Below are positions 21,404 through 32,300 of a DNA stretch of 64,000 nucleotides, piece by piece (within the stretch, counting starts at the first letter, position 1; every line of letters begins with the position of its first letter). This DNA comes from Patiria miniata. Lineage: Eukaryota > Echinodermata > Asteroidea > Valvatida > Asterinidae. The stretch is from contig NW_024037056.1 of assembly GCF_015706575.1 (NCBI RefSeq), positions 1,946,109 through 2,010,108 on the forward strand. The letters run 5' to 3'. A program made the translations under genes and the position numbers. The notes beneath the pieces were generated by a model, which was given only the letters and a program-made list of their open reading frames with translations, searched no databases and was not told the origin of the DNA.

Positions 21404-21745
21404 TTAAAGTCTTATTGAGAAGTTCCGACTCAACCCAGCCTTTTGAAAACATTCAAAATTAACCACTGAAGTTTCCTGGTACTGTAAGACTTCCCTGTTG
21501 TCTGTATACATATTTTAATTTGTGCTAATTATTGCCGTTTTCCCTTCATATCCACCCCCTTCCCAAGCTGGCCACGCCCCCATTTGCTGTCAAAACTTGC
21601 CGCGCTTGGAAGCAGTAATTAAAGCGCCCTCGTTGTTTCTAGAACGCATAGCTTTAAATGCGGAACGTCACAAAGTTTGGTCAATATTACTGAAACATCC
21701 TCCTTTCGTTCGATGGATTAATCCAGTTCTCAGAACAGTGACAAA

Positions 21746-24700
21746 ATGGCGGGCGATATGTACTTGGAGAACTTGGAAGAGTTTATTTTCGACGAAGACA
21801 GAGTGGTAAAACTCCCTATTATATCGTTGAAATATCATTTATTAAACCAATTTTGTTTTGAGAAGAATGTAGTGTCCAGACGCCACTTCTACTCCGTTCC
21901 ACTTCGCCATGTTCGCCCCATCACATCAGCCCATTTGAGTTAACATTGTCAGTTCGCCGTAACCACCTCGCCCCATTGCCACTTCGCCCCATTGCCACTT
22001 CGCCCCATTGCCACTTCGCCCCATTGCCACTTCGCCCCATTGCCACATCGCCCCATTGCCACTTCGCCCCATTCCACTTCGTTCCATCCCTAGCCCGATA
22101 AACTGTAGCTAATTTACTGAACATCCTCCGTAAATAATGCTGGCCACAATTGGAACATGATGTAGGCCCTATCCGAAAATGTAGAACTTTGTCTTTGTCA
22201 AATTTTGATTTTCACATTTCACATTTTTTTAAATATTTATTTGTGTAGGCCTACTAGGCCTAGGCCTAGTTTATTTACCCTAGTATTAGTACTAACTTAA
22301 TTTTAGATATTAAACTAAAGTGATGGAAAAGAAGTCCCGCCTTTCTGAGACGTCTATTTTTGTGTGTAATTTCCAGGTTCGTTTGCACACGTTTGCGTTA
22401 ATTCCAACATCGAAATGTGGTGATACTAGCATTACCATTAGACCCTATAATATAATTCAACGGATTCATTACATGTGAATCTGCATACATGATCATTTTC
22501 TTACCTCTGCACACCCATATCAGAAATGGTGTAGTCCAAGCACCCTGCGAAAATATTGGAAGAAAAAAACACTTGACTAAAACTTGCAAAACGTTTCTGA
22601 TAGCCATAGCTGATGTTATATGATTGTTTCAAACTTTCAGGTGACCTACCGATGGTTGAGTCAAACCCTGTCAGTGCATGTCAATCAAGCTAAACAGTAA
22701 GTACCTGGTCAAATATCAAGTTGACGAAGTTGCTATGTTACCCCAGATCCTAGAGGGGATATCCTTTAGTTACAATTTGTTTTTGTTTGTTTTTCAGAAA
22801 AGTTGGATCTAATATTTATTTTTATGTAGAATTTCTCCACTTGTATTAAATTGACCAAAAGGCTAGTAAATTAATCCGGTGACATTTTTTGAGATGGTGC
22901 CATGCTCTCGCGCATGTCGCATGCGTTCTTAACCCCCTAGACCTTTTTGCTAGGATGTAGCCTCAATCCTGCAAAATCTTCCAATTGGCCTCATGGAAAA
23001 ATAGCCTCAATCCTGCAGATTCCTCCGTTATTTCTTGAGTATGGTCTATGGAGGGGTGACCGCTGCCTGAATCCTGCAAAATCCTCCAGCAATCACTGTC
23101 AATATGTTGAGGCAGAGCCAGTGACATCCTGGAGCAGTACGGAGGATTTCAAGCATAATCCAGGCCTAAATTTAAGCACAGCTGAGCCTAAACAACACAA
23201 GGTCCGGCCCAAGACTTTGACAAAGTGCATCTTACAAAATCAGTAACGCACTTTTGCCTCCACTTTGGCAAAGAGGATTTTGAAGAATTCAGGGCGGTTA
23301 GGGTAATTTTCTGTCACTCCAACACAAATTCCATCATCGTTTATCGATTCTTTTTTGTAATTGCTTCCATCGACAGGATGTTAGAAACATTTGTCCAACG
23401 ACAACAGAGTAAAGCAAAGTCACAGTCCGTCAGCGTTACCTACCTGTTGAGTGGTGTTCAGACAGCAGACAATGGAGTCAACGTCAACAAAGTCGTGGTG
23501 GTCGCAGACAAGGATTTGGAAAGTAAATTGATCAATTTTTGCTATTTCCTCTGGTGGTGGGAGAAATCAGAGATTTCAAAATCCTAATTTTTTTCAGACC
23601 GAATAACGGTTATCCGATTTCATCAGAACATATATATATATTATAAAAATGAAGTCAAAACACCACAAAAACTGATTCTTGAGGTCACTTGTACAAAATT
23701 TGTACAATAGTTCTTGCCGTAACTTAATATTTTTGCAACACTCCAAACCCCGCCATGGAGCGACGTTTGCTACGACGACATCAAATGTTTTTTTCTTCAC
23801 CGGATCCTTATTCCTTCTTTTGTACAGAGACAGAAGCGGCCATGGCGCGGGTCCTCAGCAAGCACGTCTACAGCGTACAGAAAGCAACGCTGAAGGACTC
23901 AAACAGCCTCTATGTGACTGACTATCAGATCATCAAGGACAACATACGACAGCCGAACAAGTACGTCACGTTCTTCATCGGTTTTAACTAACCCGTCAAA
24001 ATTAAAAATAAAACCCTATCGGCGCATTTACGAACAATTATAATGTTTTGATCTGATTACGATTGTATAAAAGATTCAGTGCGATCCAGTGCGCCGAGGC
24101 AAAGCCAAGAACGCCCCAGGAGCTTGCTGATCTAGGAGAACGCTCAGCCTATCCCGCCTCTGACACCAGCAGCCAGCGGCAACCGAAGATGAATGGCAGC
24201 GCGGAGAAGCACGTCGTGGAGAGCCTCAAGCCGGATCCCCAGAGAGGCGCAGCGGGCAGGGCCAAGAAGGGCCAGATTACGTCCTTCGGTGGTTTCGGCG
24301 CTGGGAGCAGTAAAGGCGCGACAGACAGACCCGACAGGAAGGAAGAAGCTGAGCCCACCAGAGTGAAGAAAGAGGAACCGAAACAAGTGAGTTTGTATCC
24401 ATGTGTTCTGCAGTCGTATCAAACAATAGCCTTGGTCAAGGCGTTGCCAATCCCGTGAAATACGCTTACCGTAAGCATGGAGTTTACTGCTACAGTAAGT
24501 GGGAATTGTTTGTTTATGGTAACCAGACCCATTAAACTTGTGCCCGCATGCAAAGGATCTGTTGCCCAAGGTCTCGACCAAAAATGCAAAATGCTGATGA
24601 TTTGACCTATGAACTTTGACCTTTGTGTCACTACGTCATCTCTTTGACCCCAGCCCAGCGGTAAACCCAAAAGCGGCATGATGGCATTCCTGAACCGACC

Positions 24701-27254
24701 CTCCACGGCCAAACCTAAGAAAGAGGAGAAATCCCCACCCAGGGAAATGACGACAAAAACAACGACAACACACAGAGCACAAGAAGTCCCGACAGCATCA
24801 GGCGTACATGACAAAGCACTAGCGGCTGAAAAGAACTTGAAGACTGGAGGCAAGGCTAAGAGAAAAGCTGCCAAGATTGACGTGTCAGACTCGGATTCTG
24901 GTAAGCAGATATTTTTTTCTGTTAAATATGCATTCCCAGGCTCTTCAAAATTTTGACTCCGAAAAAATCGAGCTGTTTGGGTGCTAGTCGTGAGTCCAGT
25001 CGCACACATGTTGCTTTGAAAACATTTCTCAAAAATGTGTGTGTGTTCATCAGTTGAGTGAATATATTGGCTTATTTGGGTGAAAAACCAACGCTATTGT
25101 TTTAGATAAATCAAATTACCGCAGTTATTTGTGGCATCAGTCTGATGCTGTCACCGCGCTGAGATAGAGCCTACAATTCCATGACTTATTTACGGCTCGA
25201 AATACGGTTCATACTTTATAATACAATACACATAACCTGGAATGCCATGATTCAGTGCATTTTTATCACGTGTGTGAAGTAGTTTTCAAACGCGTAACGT
25301 CCTATATCTACCACAACGTAGTTATTTCATTTGAACATGAAACATGTTGGATTATTTTTGTTTGTTGTAGGAGGAGAAAGACAGTCGACAAAACGTAGAA
25401 GGCGGATCATACAGCAAGATGTCAGTAGTAGTAGCAGTGAAGATGAGCTTAGCGGTAAGTCATCACAAATATAGCAATCTCTTACCAGACTGTTTTAAAA
25501 CACTTCACGTGAAAGGGTGACATAGGTGGTGCTGAGCGTAAAGCACTCGCTTCTCACCGCTGTGGCCCGGGTTCGATTCCCTGCTCGGGTCATGTGTCAG
25601 TAGAGTTGTTCGTTGATTCTCTCCTGTGCCATGAGGGTTTTTCTCCGGGCTCTCCGGTTTTTCTCCCTCAGCAAAAATCACCACACTTTCGATCTGGCTG
25701 TGCTCTGTGGCCAGACATGGGTCATATGTTGTTGCTTGACAATGTTGTAGCTGCGTTCTTCGCAACTCAGTTTCTGTTGCGAGTAAGGATGGTTTGGCCC
25801 CCAAAATTATACCTTTCCCACTGACTGGCAAGTAAATAATACCAGGTCGACTTTATCTCCTGGGCAAGACTGGGTTTTCGGAGCTATGGCTATATCTGTT
25901 GTCGGCATTTTCCCATCTAGTTGCAATTGTCAGAGACCTAGCCACTACTAACCACAATTCGGGCGACTCACAATGCAGTGCGCCACCAAGAGTTTGCCAC
26001 GGAGAGTTCATTTTTCCCAGTGCATTGTGGGAGATGGTCGACAAATTTGCAGCGCGGGACATTTGAAATTGTTAGTTTTTCCGGCAAGAAAGTTCGTAAG
26101 CGTATGATTCCAGTATCTGTTTGCCCTTTTCTTTTTTTTTTATCAATATGGAGTTTTTTGTAGGGCGGCAGAACGCTTTGCCCCAATCAAATTAGCTCAA
26201 GTTTTCTACAGACATTCGTTCAAATGGGCCATGTTTTGTCGACCGTGGCCTTGAAAAACGAACTCTATGTGGCAAACTCTTGGTGGCGCACTGCATTGTG
26301 AATCGCCCGAATTCATGAGTCATTTAATTCAAGTGCCCGCTGAGACGGCATAGGTGTGATTATCATTCTTGTTCCTTCGTTTCAGACATGGAAGACAGCC
26401 CCATCCCGCCCACCCCTCCCCAGCACCCGTCGACATGAACACCTCAGATAACGAGGAAAGCGTCACCAACGGGTCCTCGCACGCACCCAGACCGAGCGAG
26501 AAGGAGGCAACCACGACTTCCCCGAGCAGTGGCAAAAGACGACGGAAGAAACGGGTGCTCCGGAACAAAACGACCATAGATGAAGATGGTTGCATGGGTA
26601 GGCCTTCAATTTTATTTATTTATTTCTTTATTTATTTTCTTAAATTTGTAATAAAACACCGTTTCGTCTCTGAGTGATCCCCGTTGCTAATTTGCTAACA
26701 TTTTAACTTTAGACATGATCCCTGGCTACATGGCATATATGGGTTTATGGCTTCTGACTAGCGCCCCTTGATTAAAGAGATTTACAAATTGGGGAACCGC
26801 CAACATAGGGCTGGATAGCTCAGTTGGTAGAGCACCGGAACGGCAATCTGGAGGTCTCAGGTTCAGACCCTGCTCTAGTCAATTTCTTTGTTCAACCTCA
26901 AAATAATAAATTTTAACTGTTTCACAAAGAAGTTAAATCATAAATATGAAAACAAAATTTCAAGTTTGTTCCGCAAATTTTTTTTTTTTTTATCAAAGTG
27001 ATTCTGATTTTCCTTTCAAAATTATTGTTCACAGTCACAGAAAAGGTGTATGAAAGTGACTGGACAGACGTGAGCGAAGACGAAGCCCCGCCCACCAAAA
27101 GACCACACCCGCTCCTCCTCAACCCAGCCCTAAAGAGGGCGGGGCTAAGACGGGCGGCGGGGAGGAGGAGGGGGGCAAGAAGAAGAGCAAGACATCTCCG
27201 GGGAGCGGGAAGGCGAAGCAGCGATCGCTGATGAGCTTCTTCAAGAAGAAATGA
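21746..27254 (+). CDS. POLD3: DNA polymerase delta subunit 3 (p66), nine exons, two apparent frameshifts
   Basis: Exons: 21746-21805, 22641-22696, 23377-23522, 23828-23960, 24074-24386, 24654-24900, 25371-25454, 26386-26597, 27035-27254. POLD3 is the polymerase delta accessory subunit that bridges to the POLD2 subunit and binds PCNA. The N-terminus MAGDMYLENLEEF, then VTYRWLSQTLSVHVNQAKQ, HVYSVQKATLKDS and FSAIQC match the family, as does GCM-VTEKVYES across the last junction. The charged middle is typical. The C-terminus ends in the PCNA-binding PIP box QRSLMSFFKKK. Exons 8 and 9 each read in two frames: DMEDSPIPP gives way to DMNTSDNEES, and TEKVYESDW to the frame of the PIP box. Both shifts look like one missing base in C-rich DNA. 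The exon total, 1471 bases, becomes 491 codons if two bases are restored. Confidence 0.9.
21957..22085. repeat. 16-bp minisatellite in POLD3 intron 1
   Basis: Seven to eight copies of CGCCCCATTGCCACTT, with slight variants at both ends. Likely length-polymorphic. Confidence 0.9.
22929..23306. mobile_element. Short relative of the 5915-7030 MITE
   Basis: Starts TTAACCCCCTAG and ends ggttagggtaa. It carries the same cctcaatcctgcaaaat and cactgtcaatatgttgagg blocks in the same order as 5949-6330 but lacks the minisatellite half. It is inserted in POLD3 intron 2, just before exon 3. Confidence 0.7.
25518..25830 (+). mobile_element. tRNA-derived SINE in POLD3 intron 7
   Basis: Head with GCTGAGCGTAAAGCACTCGC and B-box GGGTTCGATTCCC, followed by a body with gggtttttctccgggc. 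Related in its body to the 11183 and 44263 elements but with a different head. Confidence 0.65.
25957..26313. mobile_element. Palindromic MITE, attcgggcga family, copy 2
   Basis: Inverted ends aattcgggcgactcacaatg and cattgtgaatcgcccgaatt, homologous to 13325-13693. It lies in POLD3 intron 7, about 70 bases before exon 8. Confidence 0.8.
26809..26880 (+). repeat. tRNA-like sequence (tRNA-derived repeat) in POLD3 intron 8
   Basis: GGCTGGATAGCTCAGTTGG head and a T-arm with GGTTCAGAC. It shares upstream (ttggggaa-cgccaac) and downstream (caatttctttgttca) flanks with the copies at 15442 and 58566, showing that the tRNA-like part belongs to a larger repeat. Confidence 0.6.
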
Positions 27255-27506
27255 GGGGGAAAGGGGCAGAGATTCGGTAAAGTGGGAGGAAACAAGGAAG
27301 CTTAGCGGACATCTTGACTGTGAGTAGCAATGGCTCTTGTTTACACAATGTGTACATTTCACTCAAGAACCTTTGCACAACTTAGACCTTGCAGATCCAG
27401 CTGTATATATGCCTTAATACTTTTGAGCAATCAAGGGTATATTCTAGGCACAAACACATGAAAATCGCTGTTTTATTCAGCAATTTAGTAACTTTATTTC
27501 AATATA

Positions 27507-27512
27507 ATAAAT
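27507..27512 (+). promoter_or_regulatory. Polyadenylation signal of POLD3
   Basis: Overlapping AATAAATAAA about 255 bases after the POLD3 stop codon; the first strong signal downstream. Confidence 0.6.
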
Positions 27513-28075
27513 AAAGATTATAAAATGTGATTTTTTTTTTCAGCTATTGCTCAAAGTATTAACTTATGCTAAATTCTGAGATGGGAACTTCAAGCACCGA
27601 TAATATATCAATATTACTCGATTATTTAATAAATATTTTGATATTGATATGCCAATCAATGAATCATATTGAAATATCGAAATTTTCACAGAATCTTGTG
27701 AAGGGAGTGCCTATGGCATTCTGGGTAACTTATAATGACCTTTGCATGCAGCTAGCGCGTGCTACGTATGATAAACAGCCGTGTGCTGCATATTACATCA
27801 CAGGTCACGCAAAATCTATCCAATGAGATCACAAAGAGATCAGCCCTTCCCAGCGTCCTGTTTGCAGGGCGGGGTACGAGCGAAACCTGCGGGTAGTACA
27901 ACTCGCTACGTTAAATCTCTCGTCAATGGTTCCCTCTGCACTTAAGTAACGAAACGAGGCTACTGATAACCAGCGATGTGACCAGGCCCAGTAGGCTGGT
28001 TCCAAATAGTCGACTAGCGTAGTCAACCATCGTCGACTAGACAGAGTTCGGGCTAACTTAGTCAAACTTCCGTTA

Positions 28076-28441
28076 GGCCAACAAAAAAAAGCCTCCGGTT
28101 TCTGGTATGCGCGCGCGTCGCCGTAGCCATGCGCGTCGGCAAAATGAAAAAGGGTTTTTTCAATGAAAGATGATGTCTCAAAACCGCCAAACTCACTGGT
28201 TTGACTGGAATCTTGCTGCTGCACAATTTTAACGTGTTTTTAGATTGGGTTATGGTCGAGAATAAGCTTTATGTGGCCTCTCTGGACTCCCATATATTTG
28301 CACTAAGTTTAGTCGGGCACCATTTGCAGTCATCAGCCGACATTTGAAGCAAAAAAATCAGGTAAAAAAAAAAAAAGCCGCGTCGCCGCACCACTTTTTG
28401 GGCAAGCTCCATACCAGAAACCGGAGACTTTTTTTTTGGCC
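28076..28441. mobile_element. MITE, PIF/Harbinger-like, TTA target duplication
   Basis: Ends GGCCAACAAAAAAAAGCC and the complementary run ending TTTTTTTTTGGCC, continuing inward through ccggtttctggtatg / cataccagaaaccgg. TTA flanks both sides (28073-28075, 28442-28444). Length 366 bp. A three-base TTA duplication is typical of Harbinger-type MITEs. The region from 27513 to here shows no gene. Confidence 0.75.
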
Positions 28442-29095
28442 TTAACAATAGTTCTTGCGCGAACTTGCTCCAATATATTAAACTTGAGTTCACAAATTGT
28501 TTATGGATGACCAAGTTACAGATACCGAAGTCAAAATACACCAAAAAATATTCTTTCTTTACATTTACTCCAGCTCATTTTATTTTTTCAATGTACAACT
28601 TTTTGTGCTTTTCAATATCAAACAATGTGTTCACCTTGGCATTACTGAGAACACTTGGGTATTACAGACTTACAAAACCCTACTCAAGCCCGAAAAGCTT
28701 GTGATCATTTCGTTCTTTGTCAATTTTTAGTTGTAAACGTCAAAAACAGATGGAATTCAAACTCTCGTTCTAAATGAGTTGTTTAACTGAATGCACCCCT
28801 GTTTGTTCGTTGTAAGTTCTCAAATGTATGTACATTCTGGCATTCATGTGATGAAATATCAGGATTTGTTTTCATGATTTTCCTTTCATATTAATAAACA
28901 ACTTTATATCTAGTTGTACCTTGAGCAATTGTGTTCACAATTTTATTTTTTTCTCATTTTTACTGCCAGACCAAAGTAGGCCTGTGACAATTATTCGGTA
29001 GCTCGTTTAATCAATCGTTGTGTGGGTAATCTGATGAGATTTTTCAGTTGTGTATAGAAAATTGCTAGATGAAAATGAAGGCTTTTTTCGGTTAA

Positions 29096-29607
29096 AGGGA
29101 ATATACATCATTTGCTTTTGCTGTAATTTTCAGAAATGGATGGAATTGGGGGTTGGAAATATATAGCAAATATAGTTACACTGACTTTTTTGAGGTTTTG
29201 GGTTCGAAAATGCTATAAAAACCAAGAAAAACAATCATTTTCCTGTAGTCTGGTTCCCTGACTCCATTTAAGAAGAAACAGAGCAGTTTACATACATTTG
29301 GGAATTGTAAGGTCAGGGAACCAGTTTAGCTGGCTTGTACCCGTTCATAGGTGTGTAATCGATTGCAAACAAGTGCGATGGTCAACTGGGGCCAGTATTT
29401 TAAAAAAGCCAGTTTTTTCCAACGCTGATCGGCCGATCAGCGTTGGAAATTGATACAAAAATACCACTTTTCTTGAAAATGACAGTATACCAGGTGCCAT
29501 GATTTTACAGGATGCTTTACACTGTCATTCACTAACAGTCCAGTAAGGTATTTCAAAATGATTTGGTAGTTTTATTTTTTGATGTTTGCAAATGTTGTAT
29601 TTTCCCT
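29096..29607. mobile_element. TTAA-flanked MITE, copy 2 (inverted relative to copy 1)
   Basis: Reverse-complement match to 20889-21403 along its whole length; TTAA at 29092-29095 and 29608-29611. It contains the hairpin ccaacgctgatcgg/ccgatcagcgttgg near 29420-29450. Confidence 0.85.
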
Positions 29608-29611
29608 TTAA

Positions 29612-30119
29612 AGGTAATATTCAACATTTGCAAAACACCAAAAATCAAAACCAAATTATTTTGAAATACCTTACTTGACTGTAAGTGAATATTAGTCTCA
29701 AGCATCCTGTGAAATCATGGCACCTGGTGTGCTGTCAGTTACAAGAAAAGTGGAAGTTTCGTATTTATTTCCAACGATGGTTGGCCGACCATCGTTGGAA
29801 AATAACTGACTTTTTTCAAATACTGCCCCCATTTTACCAAACGTAGTTAGTCCACATTTTCTTTGCAATCGGTTGCACATCTTGAACGGGTGCAAGAGGG
29901 TTGCTTGACCTGACAATTCCCCCACTTCTATAAATTGCTCTGTTTCGTCTTAAGTAGGATCAGGGAACCAGACTACAAAAACAGTATTTTTGCTTGGTAT
30001 TTCCAGCATCTATGAACACAAAACTTTTTTAACAGGTCAGTGTAACAATGCTTGCTATAAAATACTAACTCCCAAATCCATCCAAAAATTACAGCAAAAG
30101 CAAATGTTGTATAATACCT
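29612..30119. mobile_element. TTAA-flanked MITE, copy 3, abutting copy 2
   Basis: Starts AGGTAATATTCAACATTTGC directly after the TTAA at 29608-29611 and ends before TTAA at 30120-30123. One TTAA is therefore shared by copies 2 and 3, which lie head to head. More diverged from copies 1 and 2; its hairpin is ccaacgatggttgg/ccgaccatcgttgg. Confidence 0.85.
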
Positions 30120-30123
30120 TTAA

Positions 30124-31300
30124 GGCAAAAGATAATTTCTTGAGCACCCAAAAAAAAAATATTTGGTGAAAATAATGAGATAAGGATTCTTTTACTTCAT
30201 TTTTTGGAATCATTTGTATTTACCGACTGACAACAACAAAATACAGCTATTCGATTTGCCGAAACCGCAAGGAAACAATAGCTGGATCAAAAAATTAACC
30301 GTATACTTGTAGGCCAAGACTGAAGGAACATCATGGCACGTGCTCGACTTGAAAGAATTGAAAGTTTCCTTTCATGTTTGCTGTCAATCTTTTTTTCTTC
30401 TCATTGCTCTGAAAACTAGACATTGGAAAACACAGATACAACTATCCGCTCCTAATATCCATAGATATTATGAATATGCTATATTATTAATTTATATATA
30501 ATATACACAGCTACATTGTACCCTGTGGGGCAGTGAGACGCCAACTACACACATTCAATGTAAAAAAAACGTTCACAATCACATGCAGTTCATGTCAGTA
30601 GCAAAAAATTTGAAGTTAAATGTTACACTTAAGTCATTTCTACATTGTTATATAGTTAAATATGTATATAATAATATATTATGAAAATGAAACATTCGTT
30701 TCATCCTTTTTTCACAAATAGACAATACATTTCAATGTACATTTCCTTCATCGTTGAATACTGCGTATAAAGGCTTTTTGTCTAAAATTTTAAATATATA
30801 TATACAAAGTACATCTTTGTTTAATAAGGGGATCATGATCATATCTTCTCCAAAAATGTTCAAATTTTATCAAATTTAGTGGAACCACCTCGGAGGTTTT
30901 ACAGAGGGAACTTGTATGCATCTCGATTCTATGTTGAGGTTTTTTTTACGGAAAGAAACTCATTATCTGAAATATGTTTCCAGTTTTTAAGACTCATTGG
31001 TACCCCTTTAGTGGTACCCCTTGCCGGAAATATTCACCCCAATTCAAAAACAGTAGATACTTCTGGTTGTAAGTTTGTGGTACCTTGGAAAACTGTACCC
31101 CTTCATTTTTTTATTGTGCATTGAAAAAGTGTTTGTTAATTTATTTGTTGATATTTGTTTCTAAAATAACATGTAGAAAAGTCAAGGCTGGGTTTCTATA
31201 GCGACCAGTGCATTGTGGGGAAAAAAGGAAGCCTTTCATACCAAATATCTTCTTATAAATTGACAATTTTTGGAAAGTTCATTTTAAACCAGTCATTGGC
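30124..31300. other. AT-rich intergenic DNA
   Basis: No exon or gene recognised. AT-rich, with several atatata runs (30480-30520, 30650-30690, 30795-30805). It would lie beyond, or in the far 3' untranslated region of, the chordin-like gene. AATAAA on the minus strand occurs near 31110 and 31140 and is a weak candidate for its transcript end. Confidence 0.4.
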
Positions 31301-31309
31301 CGAACAGGT

Positions 31310-32300
31310 CCTTACAGCAGTTGTTAACCACATCGCCCCTCTCTCAACCCAAATTGGGACAATTTCTCCTCTTCTGTGATTTTTATCGCAAACGGTGTTC
31401 ACTCAAACCCGGAGGAAGAAAAGTGGACAAACACCGTTTTTGAGTAAAGTTTGAGTATGTGGGGGGAAATGCTGGCTGTCAATGGTTCCTTCCCTCCAAG
31501 AATGGGTTTTGCCCTTTTTGCAACTCTTGAACCTCGATTGGGGATAACTATGTCTCCACTGCACTGGGTTTCTGGATACACCCCCAAGACGGGGAGAAGG
31601 AGAAGTCTTATCTTCTTTAAAGTGTGTTGGAAAAGTTCACTTGTGGATCAGTCCTTGCTTTTGCAACATTAACTGTCATACGCCCAATTGCCCCTCTCAA
31701 CCCCTAGTGGGTACAAGGTGCAGTACCCCTCTGCCTGGGTGTCGAAGTGGGTTCTTGGGTGCAATCCCTATAAATGTGGGAGTCGGGTAATCAATGACTA
31801 GGAACATGTTACTGAGGAGCAGTCCTAGGCAACAATAATTGTTCTGACACCTGTCATACGCCCAATTTCCCCTCCCCCTCTCAACCCCAAGTGGGTACAA
31901 CAGTACCCCTCTGCCTGGGTGTTGTATTGGGTTCCTGGGTACACTCCCCCTGAACGGGGAGTCGGCCAGTCGGGTAATTATGTATTGGGAAAAGTTGTGG
32001 AGCAGTCCTTGTCAACAATAATTGTTTTGACACCTGTCATACGCCCAATTCCCTCCTCAACCCAGAGTGGGTACAACAGTACCCCTCTGCCTGGGTGTGG
32101 TATTGGGTTCCTGGGTGCACTCCCCCCAAATGGCGGAGTCGGGTAATCATGTATTGGGAAATTTCACTGTGGAGCAATCCTTGGCAACAATAATTGTTCT
32201 GACACCTGTCATACGCCGGAATGCCCCTCCCCCTCTCAACCCCGAGTGGGTACAACAGTACCCCTCTGCCTGGGTGTGGTGTTGGGTTCCTGGGTGCACT
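31310..32300. repeat. Satellite of about 178-bp units overlapping the end of the chordin-like gene
   Basis: Clear units begin gtcatacgcc at 31675, 31853, 32036 and 32208 (spacing 172-183), with more diverged units back to about 31310. Each holds gagtgggtacaacagtaccc, ctctgcctgggtgt, gggttcctgggtgcactcc and caacaataattgttctgaca. The rightmost unit runs into the last coding exon of the chordin-like gene. Confidence 0.85.

Noticed and set aside
24144..25009. Minus-strand open frames of 145 and 196 residues
   Set aside because: They overlap POLD3 exons 5 and 6 on the other strand, which have conserved protein sequence and correct splice sites; no family features on the minus strand.
31675..32300. 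A CRISPR-like array
   Set aside because: Units of about 178 bases with no short constant repeat and unique spacer pattern, in animal DNA; it is a satellite.
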